From CAZOZP01 sp964584325 (GTDB lineage Bacteria; Bacteroidota; Ignavibacteria; Ignavibacteriales; Melioribacteraceae), in assembly GCA_964584325.1 (NCBI GenBank), contig CAZOZP010000001.1, forward strand, positions 62,001 through 126,000: a DNA stretch of 64,000 nucleotides. Reading direction: 5' to 3'. The notes beneath the pieces are model-generated. The model worked only from the letters and a program-made list of their open reading frames with translations. It searched no databases and had not been told where the DNA came from. A program made the position numbers and the translations under genes. Below are positions 34,181 through 42,108 of this stretch, one piece after another. Every line of letters starts with the position of its first letter. Positions within the stretch are counted from its first letter, which is position 1.

Positions 34181-34486
34181 ATGAATATTTTATGTGCGAT
34201 GAATCAAGTTCGTCCTTTAGAGGTTAGTAAACCAAAGCTTGAAGATGATTCTGACACTATTCTTCCATTTAAGGTAATTATGTTCAACGACGATTTCCAT
34301 ACATTTGACGAAGTGATTCAACAGCTTGTAAAAGCATTGAAGTGTTCTTTTGAACAAGCGAAAGCATATGCATTTGAAGCTCATAACAAAGGATTGGCTA
34401 TTGTATTTTCAGGAGAATTGTCTAAGTGTTTAAGAGTATCAGGAATTTTAGAGGAAATAGAATTACAGACCAGAATTGAATCATAA
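34181..34486 (+). CDS. clpS: ATP-dependent Clp protease adaptor ClpS
   Basis: A 101-residue N-end-rule adaptor that delivers substrates with bulky N-terminal residues to ClpAP or ClpCP. LPFKVIMFNDDFHTFDEVIQQL carries the N-D-D acids that bind the substrate alpha-amino group, and AFEAHNKGLAIVFSG carries the second binding His. The ATG at 34181 is chosen for its TAGAGG site 8 nt upstream, not the in-frame TTG at 34175. No clpA/clpC gene is in the window. Confidence 0.9.
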   Translation: MNILCAMNQVRPLEVSKPKLEDDSDTILPFKVIMFNDDFHTFDEVIQQLVKALKCSFEQAKAYAFEAHNKGLAIVFSGELSKCLRVSGILEEIELQTRIES

Positions 34487-34547
34487 ATTAAAACTCTGGA
34501 AGTGTAGGAAAAATTTTATATTTATTGTTTGAATTATTTAAAATGAG

Positions 34548-35633
34548 ATGATTATGCAGATTGGACTCGTAGGATTACAGTATTCAGGAAAAACAACATT
34601 ATTTAACACTTTAGCCGGTATCATAGATGATCAGACAGTTCAGAAAGAAGAGGCTTCAAGAGAAGTGGTAAAAGTGCCGGATTATCGACTTGATAAATGT
34701 ACTGAATTATTCAATCCCAAAAAGAAAGTTAATGCAGTTATTGAAGTTCTGGATATTCCCGGTCTAAAAACTTCGGAAGACGGAAAAGTCAGAATAACTT
34801 CCCAATTTCTCAATGATGTAAAAAATAATGATGCTCTTTTTTATGTTATTAGACAATTTAGAAATGAAAGTGTACCGCATCCACTAAATAGTATTGACGT
34901 GAAACGAGACATAGAATTCCTGGAAACTGAATTCTTCCTGTCTGATTTGGAAATGCTCGAAAGAAGGAAAGAAAAACTGCAAAAAGATTTCCAAAAATCA
35001 AAAGATGAGAGGCTTAAGAAAGAAATTCCTGTAATTGACAAATGTTATGCTCATGCTGAGAAAGAGATGCCTCTCAGAACACTTGATCTTGATGAAAATG
35101 AACTGAAGCTTCTTTCCGGATATCAATTGCTAACACTTAAGCCGTTGGTAATTGCTGTGAATTTTGATGAAAATTCAATTAATGATGTTGAAAAAACCAT
35201 TATTAGCCTTGAACCATATTGTAAATCGAAAGGGGCTGAACTTATTCCATTTTTTGCAAAAATTGAGCACGAATTATCTAATCTTGATCAGGATGATAGA
35301 AATACTTTTATGCAAGACTATGGTATTTCAGAATCGGCACTTGATAAAATACTTAGAACCTCTTACCAAATACTTGGCTTACATTCATTCCTAACCGTTG
35401 GCGAAGATGAATGCAGAGCCTGGACAATTAAGAAAAACTATACAGCGCAGCAGGCGGCAGGTGTAATCCATACCGATTTCTTTAATAAATTCATTAGAGC
35501 AGAAGTAGTCCATTATGATGATTTTATGAAGTTTGGTTCCTTTGCAAAATGCAAGGATAATGGAGTCTGGAGACTGGAAGGTAAAGATTACATTGTAAAA
35601 GATGGGGATATACTTAATATCCGTCATAATTAA
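34548..35633 (+). CDS. ychF: YchF/OLA1-family ribosome-associated ATPase
   Basis: A 361-residue TRAFAC-class P-loop protein of the YchF/OLA1 family. The G1 loop GLQYSGKTT still fits GxxxxGK(S/T) but differs from the usual GLPNVGKST. VPDYRLDKCTELFNPKK and DIPGL follow, then a helical coiled-coil insert, and AVNFDEN replaces the ATP-specific NxxE-type G4. The C-terminal TGS domain RAWTIKKNYTAQQAAGVIHTDF to WRLEGKDYIVKDGDILNIR is highly typical. It binds ATP over GTP and ribosomes in other bacteria. Start could be 34548 or the next ATG at 34554. Confidence 0.92.
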   Translation: MIMQIGLVGLQYSGKTTLFNTLAGIIDDQTVQKEEASREVVKVPDYRLDKCTELFNPKKKVNAVIEVLDIPGLKTSEDGKVRITSQFLNDVKNNDALFYVIRQFRNESVPHPLNSIDVKRDIEFLETEFFLSDLEMLERRKEKLQKDFQKSKDERLKKEIPVIDKCYAHAEKEMPLRTLDLDENELKLLSGYQLLTLKPLVIAVNFDENSINDVEKTIISLEPYCKSKGAELIPFFAKIEHELSNLDQDDRNTFMQDYGISESALDKILRTSYQILGLHSFLTVGEDECRAWTIKKNYTAQQAAGVIHTDFFNKFIRAEVVHYDDFMKFGSFAKCKDNGVWRLEGKDYIVKDGDILNIRHN

Positions 35634-35644
35634 AAGGAGTTGCT

Positions 35645-37105
35645 ATGAAAAATATTGATGTTGTAAAAGACCTTAATCCTATGGGGATATGGCATTATTT
35701 TGCTGAAATTGGCGAAATTCCAAGACCCTCAAAGAAAGAAGAAAAGATAATTCAATATATTGTAGATTTTGCCGAGAGTAGGCGATTGGAATACAAAAAA
35801 GACAATGTCGGGAATATTGTAATTACCGTGCCTGCCAAAAAAGGTTACGAAAATGCCCCTGTTGTCGTTTTACAAGCCCATCTGGATATGGTATGTGAAA
35901 AAAACAAATCTACTCAACACAATTTTGATAGTGACCCCATCCGGTTCCGGATAGAAGGCGACTGGCTGATGGCTAATAATACAACATTGGGAGCAGATAA
36001 CGGAATTGGTGTTGCCGCAGCGCTAGCAGTAATTACAGATCCTGAGGCTGTTCATGGCCCACTTGAAGTTCTTCTGACAATAGATGAAGAAACTGGAATG
36101 ACAGGAGTTAAAAACCTGAAATCTGATTTTATTTCCGGGAAGTATCTCCTTAATATGGATTCGGAGGAAGACGGCATTTTTTATATTGGATGTGCCGGCG
36201 GACAAGATACTGTCGGGCTACTTCCTACAGCATATAATAACGCTCCTGGCGGTAATAAAGCATTTGAAGTGTTAATTACCGGATTAAAGGGTGGTCATTC
36301 AGGAGTAGAAATTCATCTCGGAAGAGCTAATGCAATTAAAATTCTTGGCCGATATTTAAGAAAACTTGAGGGTAATGATATAAAGGCCGTAATGATAAAA
36401 GGAGGCTCTTTAAGAAATGCAATTCCAAGAGAAGCAGAGGCAATTCTATTATCAGATAAAGTCAATATCCTTCAAGAGCAGGCAGAAAAACTTCTGAAGG
36501 AACTACATAACGAATATAAAATGCAGGATCCGGATATACAAATTATTATTAAGGAGATTAATAATAATTTTGAAAAAGTACTGACTGATGATTTTATTAA
36601 ATTGGTTACTGAAGTTATATATGCACTTCCACACGGTTATACTTCTTTCCATCCTGTTATAAAAGGATTAGTCGAAACATCAAGTAATTTGGCAACTCTT
36701 GAAATTTCCGATGGAAAATTAAGAATCGGCACAAGTCAGAGAAGTTCAATTGAATCGGCTAAAGATACCATAGCAGATTCAGTGAAATCTGTTTTTCATC
36801 TTTGCGGTGCGGAAATTCTGCAGGGAGATGGATATCCGGGTTGGATACCCGATCTTGATGCTGATCTTTTAAGAGTATCAATAAATGTATATAAATCACT
36901 TTTTGGAAATGAACCAGAAATAAAAGCAATACATGCCGGATTAGAAACAGGATTACTTGGTGCAAAGTATCCTGAACTTCAAATGATTTCTTTTGGGCCT
37001 ACGATTCAGGGAGCACATTCACCAACTGAAAAGATACTCATAAAAGATGTAGAAAAATTCTATAGCCTATTAAAAGTAATATTATTAGAATTGGCAAAAA
37101 AATAA
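35645..37105 (+). CDS. pepD: Aminoacyl-histidine dipeptidase (PepD, M20)
   Basis: A 486-residue M20 metallopeptidase that hydrolyses dipeptides such as carnosine-type Xaa-His. The dinuclear-metal ligands are visible: QAHLDMVCEKN, GADNGIGVAAALAV (bridging Asp), DEETGMTG (catalytic Glu), and GPTIQGAHSPTEKI near the C-terminus. HAGLETGLLG is the PepD signature. It may complete the breakdown of peptides taken up by the transporters at 18001-21456 (inference). AAGGAGT precedes the ATG. The stop overlaps the next gene by one base. Confidence 0.93.
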   Translation: MKNIDVVKDLNPMGIWHYFAEIGEIPRPSKKEEKIIQYIVDFAESRRLEYKKDNVGNIVITVPAKKGYENAPVVVLQAHLDMVCEKNKSTQHNFDSDPIRFRIEGDWLMANNTTLGADNGIGVAAALAVITDPEAVHGPLEVLLTIDEETGMTGVKNLKSDFISGKYLLNMDSEEDGIFYIGCAGGQDTVGLLPTAYNNAPGGNKAFEVLITGLKGGHSGVEIHLGRANAIKILGRYLRKLEGNDIKAVMIKGGSLRNAIPREAEAILLSDKVNILQEQAEKLLKELHNEYKMQDPDIQIIIKEINNNFEKVLTDDFIKLVTEVIYALPHGYTSFHPVIKGLVETSSNLATLEISDGKLRIGTSQRSSIESAKDTIADSVKSVFHLCGAEILQGDGYPGWIPDLDADLLRVSINVYKSLFGNEPEIKAIHAGLETGLLGAKYPELQMISFGPTIQGAHSPTEKILIKDVEKFYSLLKVILLELAKK

Positions 37106-37305
37106 TGGAAATGAGTATAGTGTGTACAAATTCAGAAGGTGAAAGGAAGCTTTTGTGTCTGGAATATTTGACAGATAGAGATTGCATTGTTGTTGAAATA
37201 AGAAGTGCCGATGCTTACACGAAAACTGAAAAGATAGAAATATCACCAAAATCATTATTATCATTTTCCGCCGCCTTGAAAAGAGAAAGAGAACAACGTT
37301 TTTGA
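37105..37305 (+). CDS. Small protein of unknown function (66 aa)
   Basis: I do not recognise this 66-residue protein. It has no membrane segment. The N-terminal half is mixed strand-like with three cysteines (VCTNSEGERKLLCLEYLTDRDC), and the C-terminus is charged (ALKREREQRF). It starts within the pepD stop codon (TAATG) and is followed by an SGNH-TPR gene after 13 nt, so co-translation with pepD is likely. The coding frame is open and in phase with its operon; expression is probable but unproven. Confidence 0.65.
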   Translation: MEMSIVCTNSEGERKLLCLEYLTDRDCIVVEIRSADAYTKTEKIEISPKSLLSFSAALKREREQRF

Positions 37306-37318
37306 ATATGAGGAACTA

Positions 37319-39214
37319 ATGCCTGAAAAACAGAATAATATAAATAATAGTATTCGAAATGATGATAAGCGTGCTCCATTTTACTTCTATGTAATTATGT
37401 TAATTATTCCGATTGTTTTCATCTTAATTCTTGAAACCGGTTTAAGAGTCTTTAATTATGGGAGAGAGAATGAACAATGGATTGAAGCTGCTCCAGGCTA
37501 TTATATGCTTCATCCTATGGTGGCAAAAAGGTATTTTAGTAAAGGTACTGCAGTCCCATCCTCAAACCAAGATGTCTTTACCATACAAAAAAATAAAAAT
37601 GCCTTCCGGGTTTTTGTGTTTGGAGGAAGTAGTGCTGCCGGTTATCCATATTTGCCGATTGGGTCATTTTCTCGTTATCTTCAGCGCATATTGGAAACAG
37701 CATATCCATCAACGAAAATTGAAGTTGTTAACCTAAGTATGACAGCTGTTAATTCATATACAATACGCGATCTAACTTCTGGTGTAATAGAGCAGAAGCC
37801 GGATTTGTTCCTGATTTATGCAGGTCACAATGAGTATTATGGTGCTCTTGGAGTAGGTTCCATGGAGACATTAGGACAAAACAGGGATATCGTAAATTTT
37901 CTTCTTTATCTTGACAGATTTAAGACATTTGAACTATTGCAAGACTTTCTTGGTTGGGCAATAAAGTTGTTTTCTGAAAAAGAGAAAGTTGACGGGACAC
38001 TAATGTCAAAAATTGCTAAGGAGAAAAATATTCCTTATGAAAGTGAAATGTTTAATGCCGGGATTGAGCAGTTTAAGGGTAATATTTCAGATGTAATTGA
38101 AATGGCAAAGGAAGCCGGTATTCCCGTAATTATTGGAACTTTAGCATCAAATCTTAAAGACCAGCCTCCATTTGTATCTAAGAACTCAGATAAATATCAA
38201 TCAGCAGAAAATGTATATGGAGCGGCTAAGGATGCATTAGCCCAAGGTAATACTTCAATAGCTGATTCGCTTTTTAGATTTGCGAAGGATTTAGACCAAC
38301 TCAGGTTCCGTGCACCTGAGAAGCTAAATAAAGTAATAAAAGAACTCGGCGAAAAATACAAAATCCCTGTATTAGATATTGATAGAAAAATTTGTAGTAT
38401 GAGTCCGGACGGTATAACAGACAATAATTTCATGACCGACCATCTGCACCTTACTTTAGAAGGTTATCGTGAAATCGGCAAGATGTTTTATGAATCAATG
38501 AAGTTAAATAATTATCTTCCGAAAGGGAATACTATAAATCTGCCTGATAGTTTGATATATTCAATGGCTATTGAGCGACATAAGTTCTCGAAGTTTGACT
38601 CTGTTGTTGCTGAATACAGACTTGCTTTGTTACGTAATGATTGGCCTTTTATTGATAAAGCTCAAAAACGACCGACTGAGGAAATATTAGTGAGAAAAGA
38701 TTTTGTGGATTCTATAGCTTACAATTCACTAACAGGAAAAATTGAATGGAGTTTTGCACAACAAGAAGTAGCAAAACAATACCTTAAGAGAAATATGATT
38801 GACAAATATATATATCAAATGGATGTAATAATCGGGCATTATCCTGTAGTTATAGAGTTCTATGAGAAAGCAGCTGAAAATCTGATTCAATTGAAATATT
38901 ATGAAACTGCTCATAAGTTTTTGGAAGATGGTTACAAAATAAAACCTACTGCATTTATCACTAAATGGCTTGGATCAATTAACCTGAATAATGGGCAACC
39001 TGAAAAAGCCATAGTTTATTTGGAACAGAGTATTAAATTAAAAAATGATGACGCACAAGTATATCATAACCTTGCCGGGGCCTATTATACTAAAGAAAAA
39101 TACGAGAAGGCTCTTGAATATATTAATACGAGTCTAATTCTTCGTCCTAAATATCAAAATGCTATAGAATTAAAAAAAGCTATTGAATTAAAACTAAAGT
39201 CGAGTCAATTATGA
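37319..39214 (+). CDS. Membrane-anchored SGNH-hydrolase-like protein with TPR repeats
   Basis: A 631-residue protein with one membrane helix (about residues 20-40), a large periplasmic or extracytoplasmic SGNH/GDSL-like domain and C-terminal TPR repeats. The hydrolase blocks are FGGSSAAGYPY with the nucleophile Ser104, AGHNEYYGALG as block III, and DHLHLTLEGY with the catalytic Asp and His. Two or three TPR units (for example AQVYHNLAGAYYTKEKYEKAL) occupy the last 120 residues. It could deacylate a cell-envelope polymer; no substrate is evident. The next gene, a lipoprotein, overlaps by 4 bp (ATGA). Confidence 0.82.
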   Translation: MPEKQNNINNSIRNDDKRAPFYFYVIMLIIPIVFILILETGLRVFNYGRENEQWIEAAPGYYMLHPMVAKRYFSKGTAVPSSNQDVFTIQKNKNAFRVFVFGGSSAAGYPYLPIGSFSRYLQRILETAYPSTKIEVVNLSMTAVNSYTIRDLTSGVIEQKPDLFLIYAGHNEYYGALGVGSMETLGQNRDIVNFLLYLDRFKTFELLQDFLGWAIKLFSEKEKVDGTLMSKIAKEKNIPYESEMFNAGIEQFKGNISDVIEMAKEAGIPVIIGTLASNLKDQPPFVSKNSDKYQSAENVYGAAKDALAQGNTSIADSLFRFAKDLDQLRFRAPEKLNKVIKELGEKYKIPVLDIDRKICSMSPDGITDNNFMTDHLHLTLEGYREIGKMFYESMKLNNYLPKGNTINLPDSLIYSMAIERHKFSKFDSVVAEYRLALLRNDWPFIDKAQKRPTEEILVRKDFVDSIAYNSLTGKIEWSFAQQEVAKQYLKRNMIDKYIYQMDVIIGHYPVVIEFYEKAAENLIQLKYYETAHKFLEDGYKIKPTAFITKWLGSINLNNGQPEKAIVYLEQSIKLKNDDAQVYHNLAGAYYTKEKYEKALEYINTSLILRPKYQNAIELKKAIELKLKSSQL

Positions 39215-39978
39215 AAAGCGTCGATTTACTTTGTTTAATTTTAATAATTATAACTTTTATTGGTTGCGATAACACAGTAACTATGAATGATTCTTCTCCA
39301 AAAGACAACGCGTCTTCATTGGATGAGTTATATTTAAAAGCTGTTGCTGATGCAATGTATGCAGAACCCTATGAGATATCCGATAAACTAATTAGTATTG
39401 TCAATTATGGAGATTATACTGCCGGTCCGGGTAATCTTAAGTGGATGAAGGTGAACGGGCAGGATTACGTTCTCGGTTTAACTCTAGTAAAAGAAAAATA
39501 TAAACAAGGATATGTGGAAAATATTGGTGTTCTGGATACTACAGGTAATTGGGAAAGCTGGATTACAGTAGTTCCTGAATTAAAAGATTTTTTTATTTAT
39601 TATAGTGTTAATAGTAAAGATGCAGGATTAAGGGTAAAACAATTGCTTGGGATGAATTGGAAAGACGAGAATAATTATTTTGTTGAGATGTGGGTGAGAG
39701 TTTCAGATTTATTTAGACCATCTGCAGACCCTGAAACAAATGATACAAAGTCGGAGCTTTACTTTAGGGCTGATACGGATTCAGCACATATAAAATGGTT
39801 TAACAGCCGGCTTGGGTATGTTTATTCCGGATCTTCACCTTATCCTTGGACCCGACTTGGGTACACTTATGATTGGGGGAGCAAGTCTGATGAAATCGGT
39901 CTAAGTGAATTTGTGGTTAGGCCTAATTCTCCATACATTGTACAAGCAGTTTATTCTCTTGAGGAATATATTAAATAA
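39211..39978 (+). CDS. Predicted lipoprotein of unknown function
   Basis: A 255-residue protein with a lipoprotein signal peptide; the lipobox is TFIGC with Cys19 as the first mature residue. The mature part has no domain I recognise. It is rich in aromatic residues and charged turns, for example NWESWITVVPEL and YPWTRLGYTYDWGS, suggesting a beta-rich fold. It is translationally coupled to the SGNH-TPR gene by an ATGA overlap, so the two probably act together at the envelope. It converges on the minus-strand complex I operon after 2 nt. Confidence 0.75.
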   Translation: MKSVDLLCLILIIITFIGCDNTVTMNDSSPKDNASSLDELYLKAVADAMYAEPYEISDKLISIVNYGDYTAGPGNLKWMKVNGQDYVLGLTLVKEKYKQGYVENIGVLDTTGNWESWITVVPELKDFFIYYSVNSKDAGLRVKQLLGMNWKDENNYFVEMWVRVSDLFRPSADPETNDTKSELYFRADTDSAHIKWFNSRLGYVYSGSSPYPWTRLGYTYDWGSKSDEIGLSEFVVRPNSPYIVQAVYSLEEYIK

Positions 39979-39980
39979 TT

Positions 39981-40319
39981 TTAGTGCTTTTTTTTATGGT
40001 TATGTTTATTCCCATTATGAGATGCTTTAATTCGGTTGGATTCAGGATTTCTTATTATAAATCCTGAATCAGGGGAATAACTGATTGATGAACCTTCTAT
40101 ATTAAATGCCGTTTCTGAATCCATCAAAATTCTAATACTACCACTATCTATGATAATATCGCCTTCGGAAGGTTCCGGAGAAAAACCAAAACTGTAATCT
40201 ATTAAAGCTCCATAAGGTCCGTTTGCAGTAATACGAAAAAAATAATTGGATGGGATATTCCCGGTTTCATAGAGCATTTTTATGTAATTAAGTGCATCTG
40301 GAGCAATATCAATTATCAT
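39981..40319 (-). CDS. Cysteine-free IscA/HesB-fold protein
   Basis: A 112-residue protein that follows the A-type iron-sulfur carrier (IscA/HesB) pattern: N-terminal ITP-like IAPDALNYIKML, FRITANGPYGALIDYSFGF, GDIIIDSGSIRILMDSETA, and IEGSSISYSPDSGFIIRNPESN. All three cluster-binding cysteines are absent: the usual GGCSG is NGPYG (33-37) and CGCG is ASHNG (99-103), and there is no Cys in the whole protein. A His-rich tail (HNGNKHNHKKKH) follows. It is the last gene of the complex I operon, overlapping the upstream 88-aa gene by 11 bp. Function unknown. Confidence 0.78.
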   Translation of the reverse strand: MIIDIAPDALNYIKMLYETGNIPSNYFFRITANGPYGALIDYSFGFSPEPSEGDIIIDSGSIRILMDSETAFNIEGSSISYSPDSGFIIRNPESNRIKASHNGNKHNHKKKH

Positions 40320-40575
40320 TCTGTCTTAAGTAAACCCAAGTTATTTTGTTTATTCTTGAGGCCAACCCGTTTTTTATAAGTTCATCAGCAAATCGGCTTG
40401 CCATTTCTTCACCTTCTGAAATTCCTATTTTAATGTCTTTCATAAGGAAATAATTAGTAATTGCATATTGGAGATCTCTTAGGAAAAAATTTGAGCGAAA
40501 GGCCACCGGATATTTGTTTTCAAAATAGTTTAGGAAAACATTGGAATCATTTATTAAAAATTGAAAGCGATCCAT
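40309..40575 (-). CDS. Small protein of unknown function in the complex I operon
   Basis: I do not recognise this 88-residue protein. It is soluble, mostly helical by appearance, with an aromatic N-terminal half (FLNYFENKYPVAF, RDLQYAITNYFL) and a charged middle. It starts 12 nt after the nuoN stop and overlaps the cysteine-free IscA-like gene by 11 bp, so it is probably translated as part of the nuo transcript. A role in assembly or regulation of complex I is possible from context alone. Confidence 0.65.
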   Translation of the reverse strand: MDRFQFLINDSNVFLNYFENKYPVAFRSNFFLRDLQYAITNYFLMKDIKIGISEGEEMASRFADELIKNGLASRINKITWVYLRQNDN

Positions 40576-40587
40576 TTTTGTCCGTTA

Positions 40588-42096
40588 TTAATTTATGTAA
40601 TTTGAAATAAAACTATTTACAAAACTTACAGCAGGGGAGTAATAGATACCAAAGAACAATAATGGTAATGTGGCAGCAAGCAGAAATACATAATCGCCCG
40701 TAACCAGTTTGATAGGCTCAGCATCATTTTTCGCCGGATTGATATAAATATATTTGAGAATTTTTACGTAGTAATATAGCGAGACAACAGTATTCAATAA
40801 TGCAATAACAGCAAGCGATATCATCCCTTTATCAAGAAGTGCAATGAATATGTAAAACTTCCCGGTAAATCCCGCAGTAGGCGGAAGTCCAACAAGTGAA
40901 ATTAAAAAAACTGCAAAGGCCAAGAACAAAAACAGATTTTTACTGCCAAGTCCGCTAAAACTTTCAAGTTCTTCAGAATTAGTTTTATTTGCAACCAGCA
41001 TCACAACATAAAATGCTCCCATATTCATAAGGACATAGAAAAGCAAATACAAAAATACAGCCGTTATACCCATATTTGATAAAACTGTAAAACCAAGCAA
41101 CATATATCCGGCGTGTGCTATACTGGAATATGCAAGAAGACGTTTAAGATTTGATTGCCACAAAGCCGTGAAATTCCCCACAACCATACTCAGAACGGAG
41201 AGAAGAATTACCAAACTGCTCCAATCAAACGACGTCAAAGTTTCCCAGTTGCCGTTATTATCAGAAAAAGTAACAAATGTTGATTGGATAAATCTGAAAA
41301 GGATTGCAAATCCGGCAGTTTTGGACGCAGTTGAAAGATAAGCTGTTATTGAAATTGGAGCTCCCTCGTAAATGTCGGGGGTCCAATAATGAAAAGGAAC
41401 CGCTGCTATTTTATAACCTATGCCTACTGTAATAAATATAAGTGACAAGGATAAAGCAAAAACATCAAATTTCTGGGTTGATAGATATACATTAATCTGA
41501 TACATATCTAGAGTTCCGGTTAAGCCAAAAAGGATTGATATGCCGTAAAGCATAATGCCGGAAGAAACAGCACCATATATTAAATACTTTAGTGAAGCCT
41601 CGCTACTCCTTTTTATGTTCTTTGAGTATCCTGCAAGGATGTATGAAGAAAGAGACAAAAGTTCTATTGAGATATAAAGCATGATCATATTTGTAGAAGA
41701 AGTCATTAACATCATGCCAAGAATCATCCCGAAAAGAAGAGTATAATATTCGCCAATACCTGTAATAGAGTTTTTTATTTCTAGAGATACTGTACTAATT
41801 CTTATCATAAATAATGAAGCTATTAAAATTACCAATTTGAAGAAGTTTCCGGCAGGATCAACAGTAAGTAATTCGAATGGTCTTACAAAAAGCTTTGAAT
41901 CTTCAAAAGGAGTAACATTAAAGCCTGATTGTGACAACACAGCTAAAGAAGCAGAGAAGATTGAAACACAAGCTATAAAGGGTATCAGTCTTCTGGTCTT
42001 ATCAGAAATTAAATCAGCGACAACTATCAAAAGCAACGCTGAAGTTATAATTAACTCGGGTATAATGTAAAAAAGATCGATATTTAACGATGACAT
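40588..42096 (-). CDS. nuoN: NADH-quinone oxidoreductase subunit N
   Basis: A 502-residue membrane antiporter-like subunit of complex I with about 14 helices. The Mrp-type core GEYYTLLFGMILGMMLM, SLKYLIYGAVSSGIMLYG with the helix-5 Lys region, VPFHYWTPDIYEGAP and LLAYSSIAHAGYML are all NuoN hallmarks. It carries proton-translocating charges in the membrane arm. It is the last recognised subunit of the operon, 12 nt after nuoM, and is followed by two unassigned genes. Confidence 0.95.
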   Translation of the reverse strand: MSSLNIDLFYIIPELIITSALLLIVVADLISDKTRRLIPFIACVSIFSASLAVLSQSGFNVTPFEDSKLFVRPFELLTVDPAGNFFKLVILIASLFMIRISTVSLEIKNSITGIGEYYTLLFGMILGMMLMTSSTNMIMLYISIELLSLSSYILAGYSKNIKRSSEASLKYLIYGAVSSGIMLYGISILFGLTGTLDMYQINVYLSTQKFDVFALSLSLIFITVGIGYKIAAVPFHYWTPDIYEGAPISITAYLSTASKTAGFAILFRFIQSTFVTFSDNNGNWETLTSFDWSSLVILLSVLSMVVGNFTALWQSNLKRLLAYSSIAHAGYMLLGFTVLSNMGITAVFLYLLFYVLMNMGAFYVVMLVANKTNSEELESFSGLGSKNLFLFLAFAVFLISLVGLPPTAGFTGKFYIFIALLDKGMISLAVIALLNTVVSLYYYVKILKYIYINPAKNDAEPIKLVTGDYVFLLAATLPLLFFGIYYSPAVSFVNSFISNYIN

Positions 42097-42108
42097 ATTT
42101 AGATGTTC

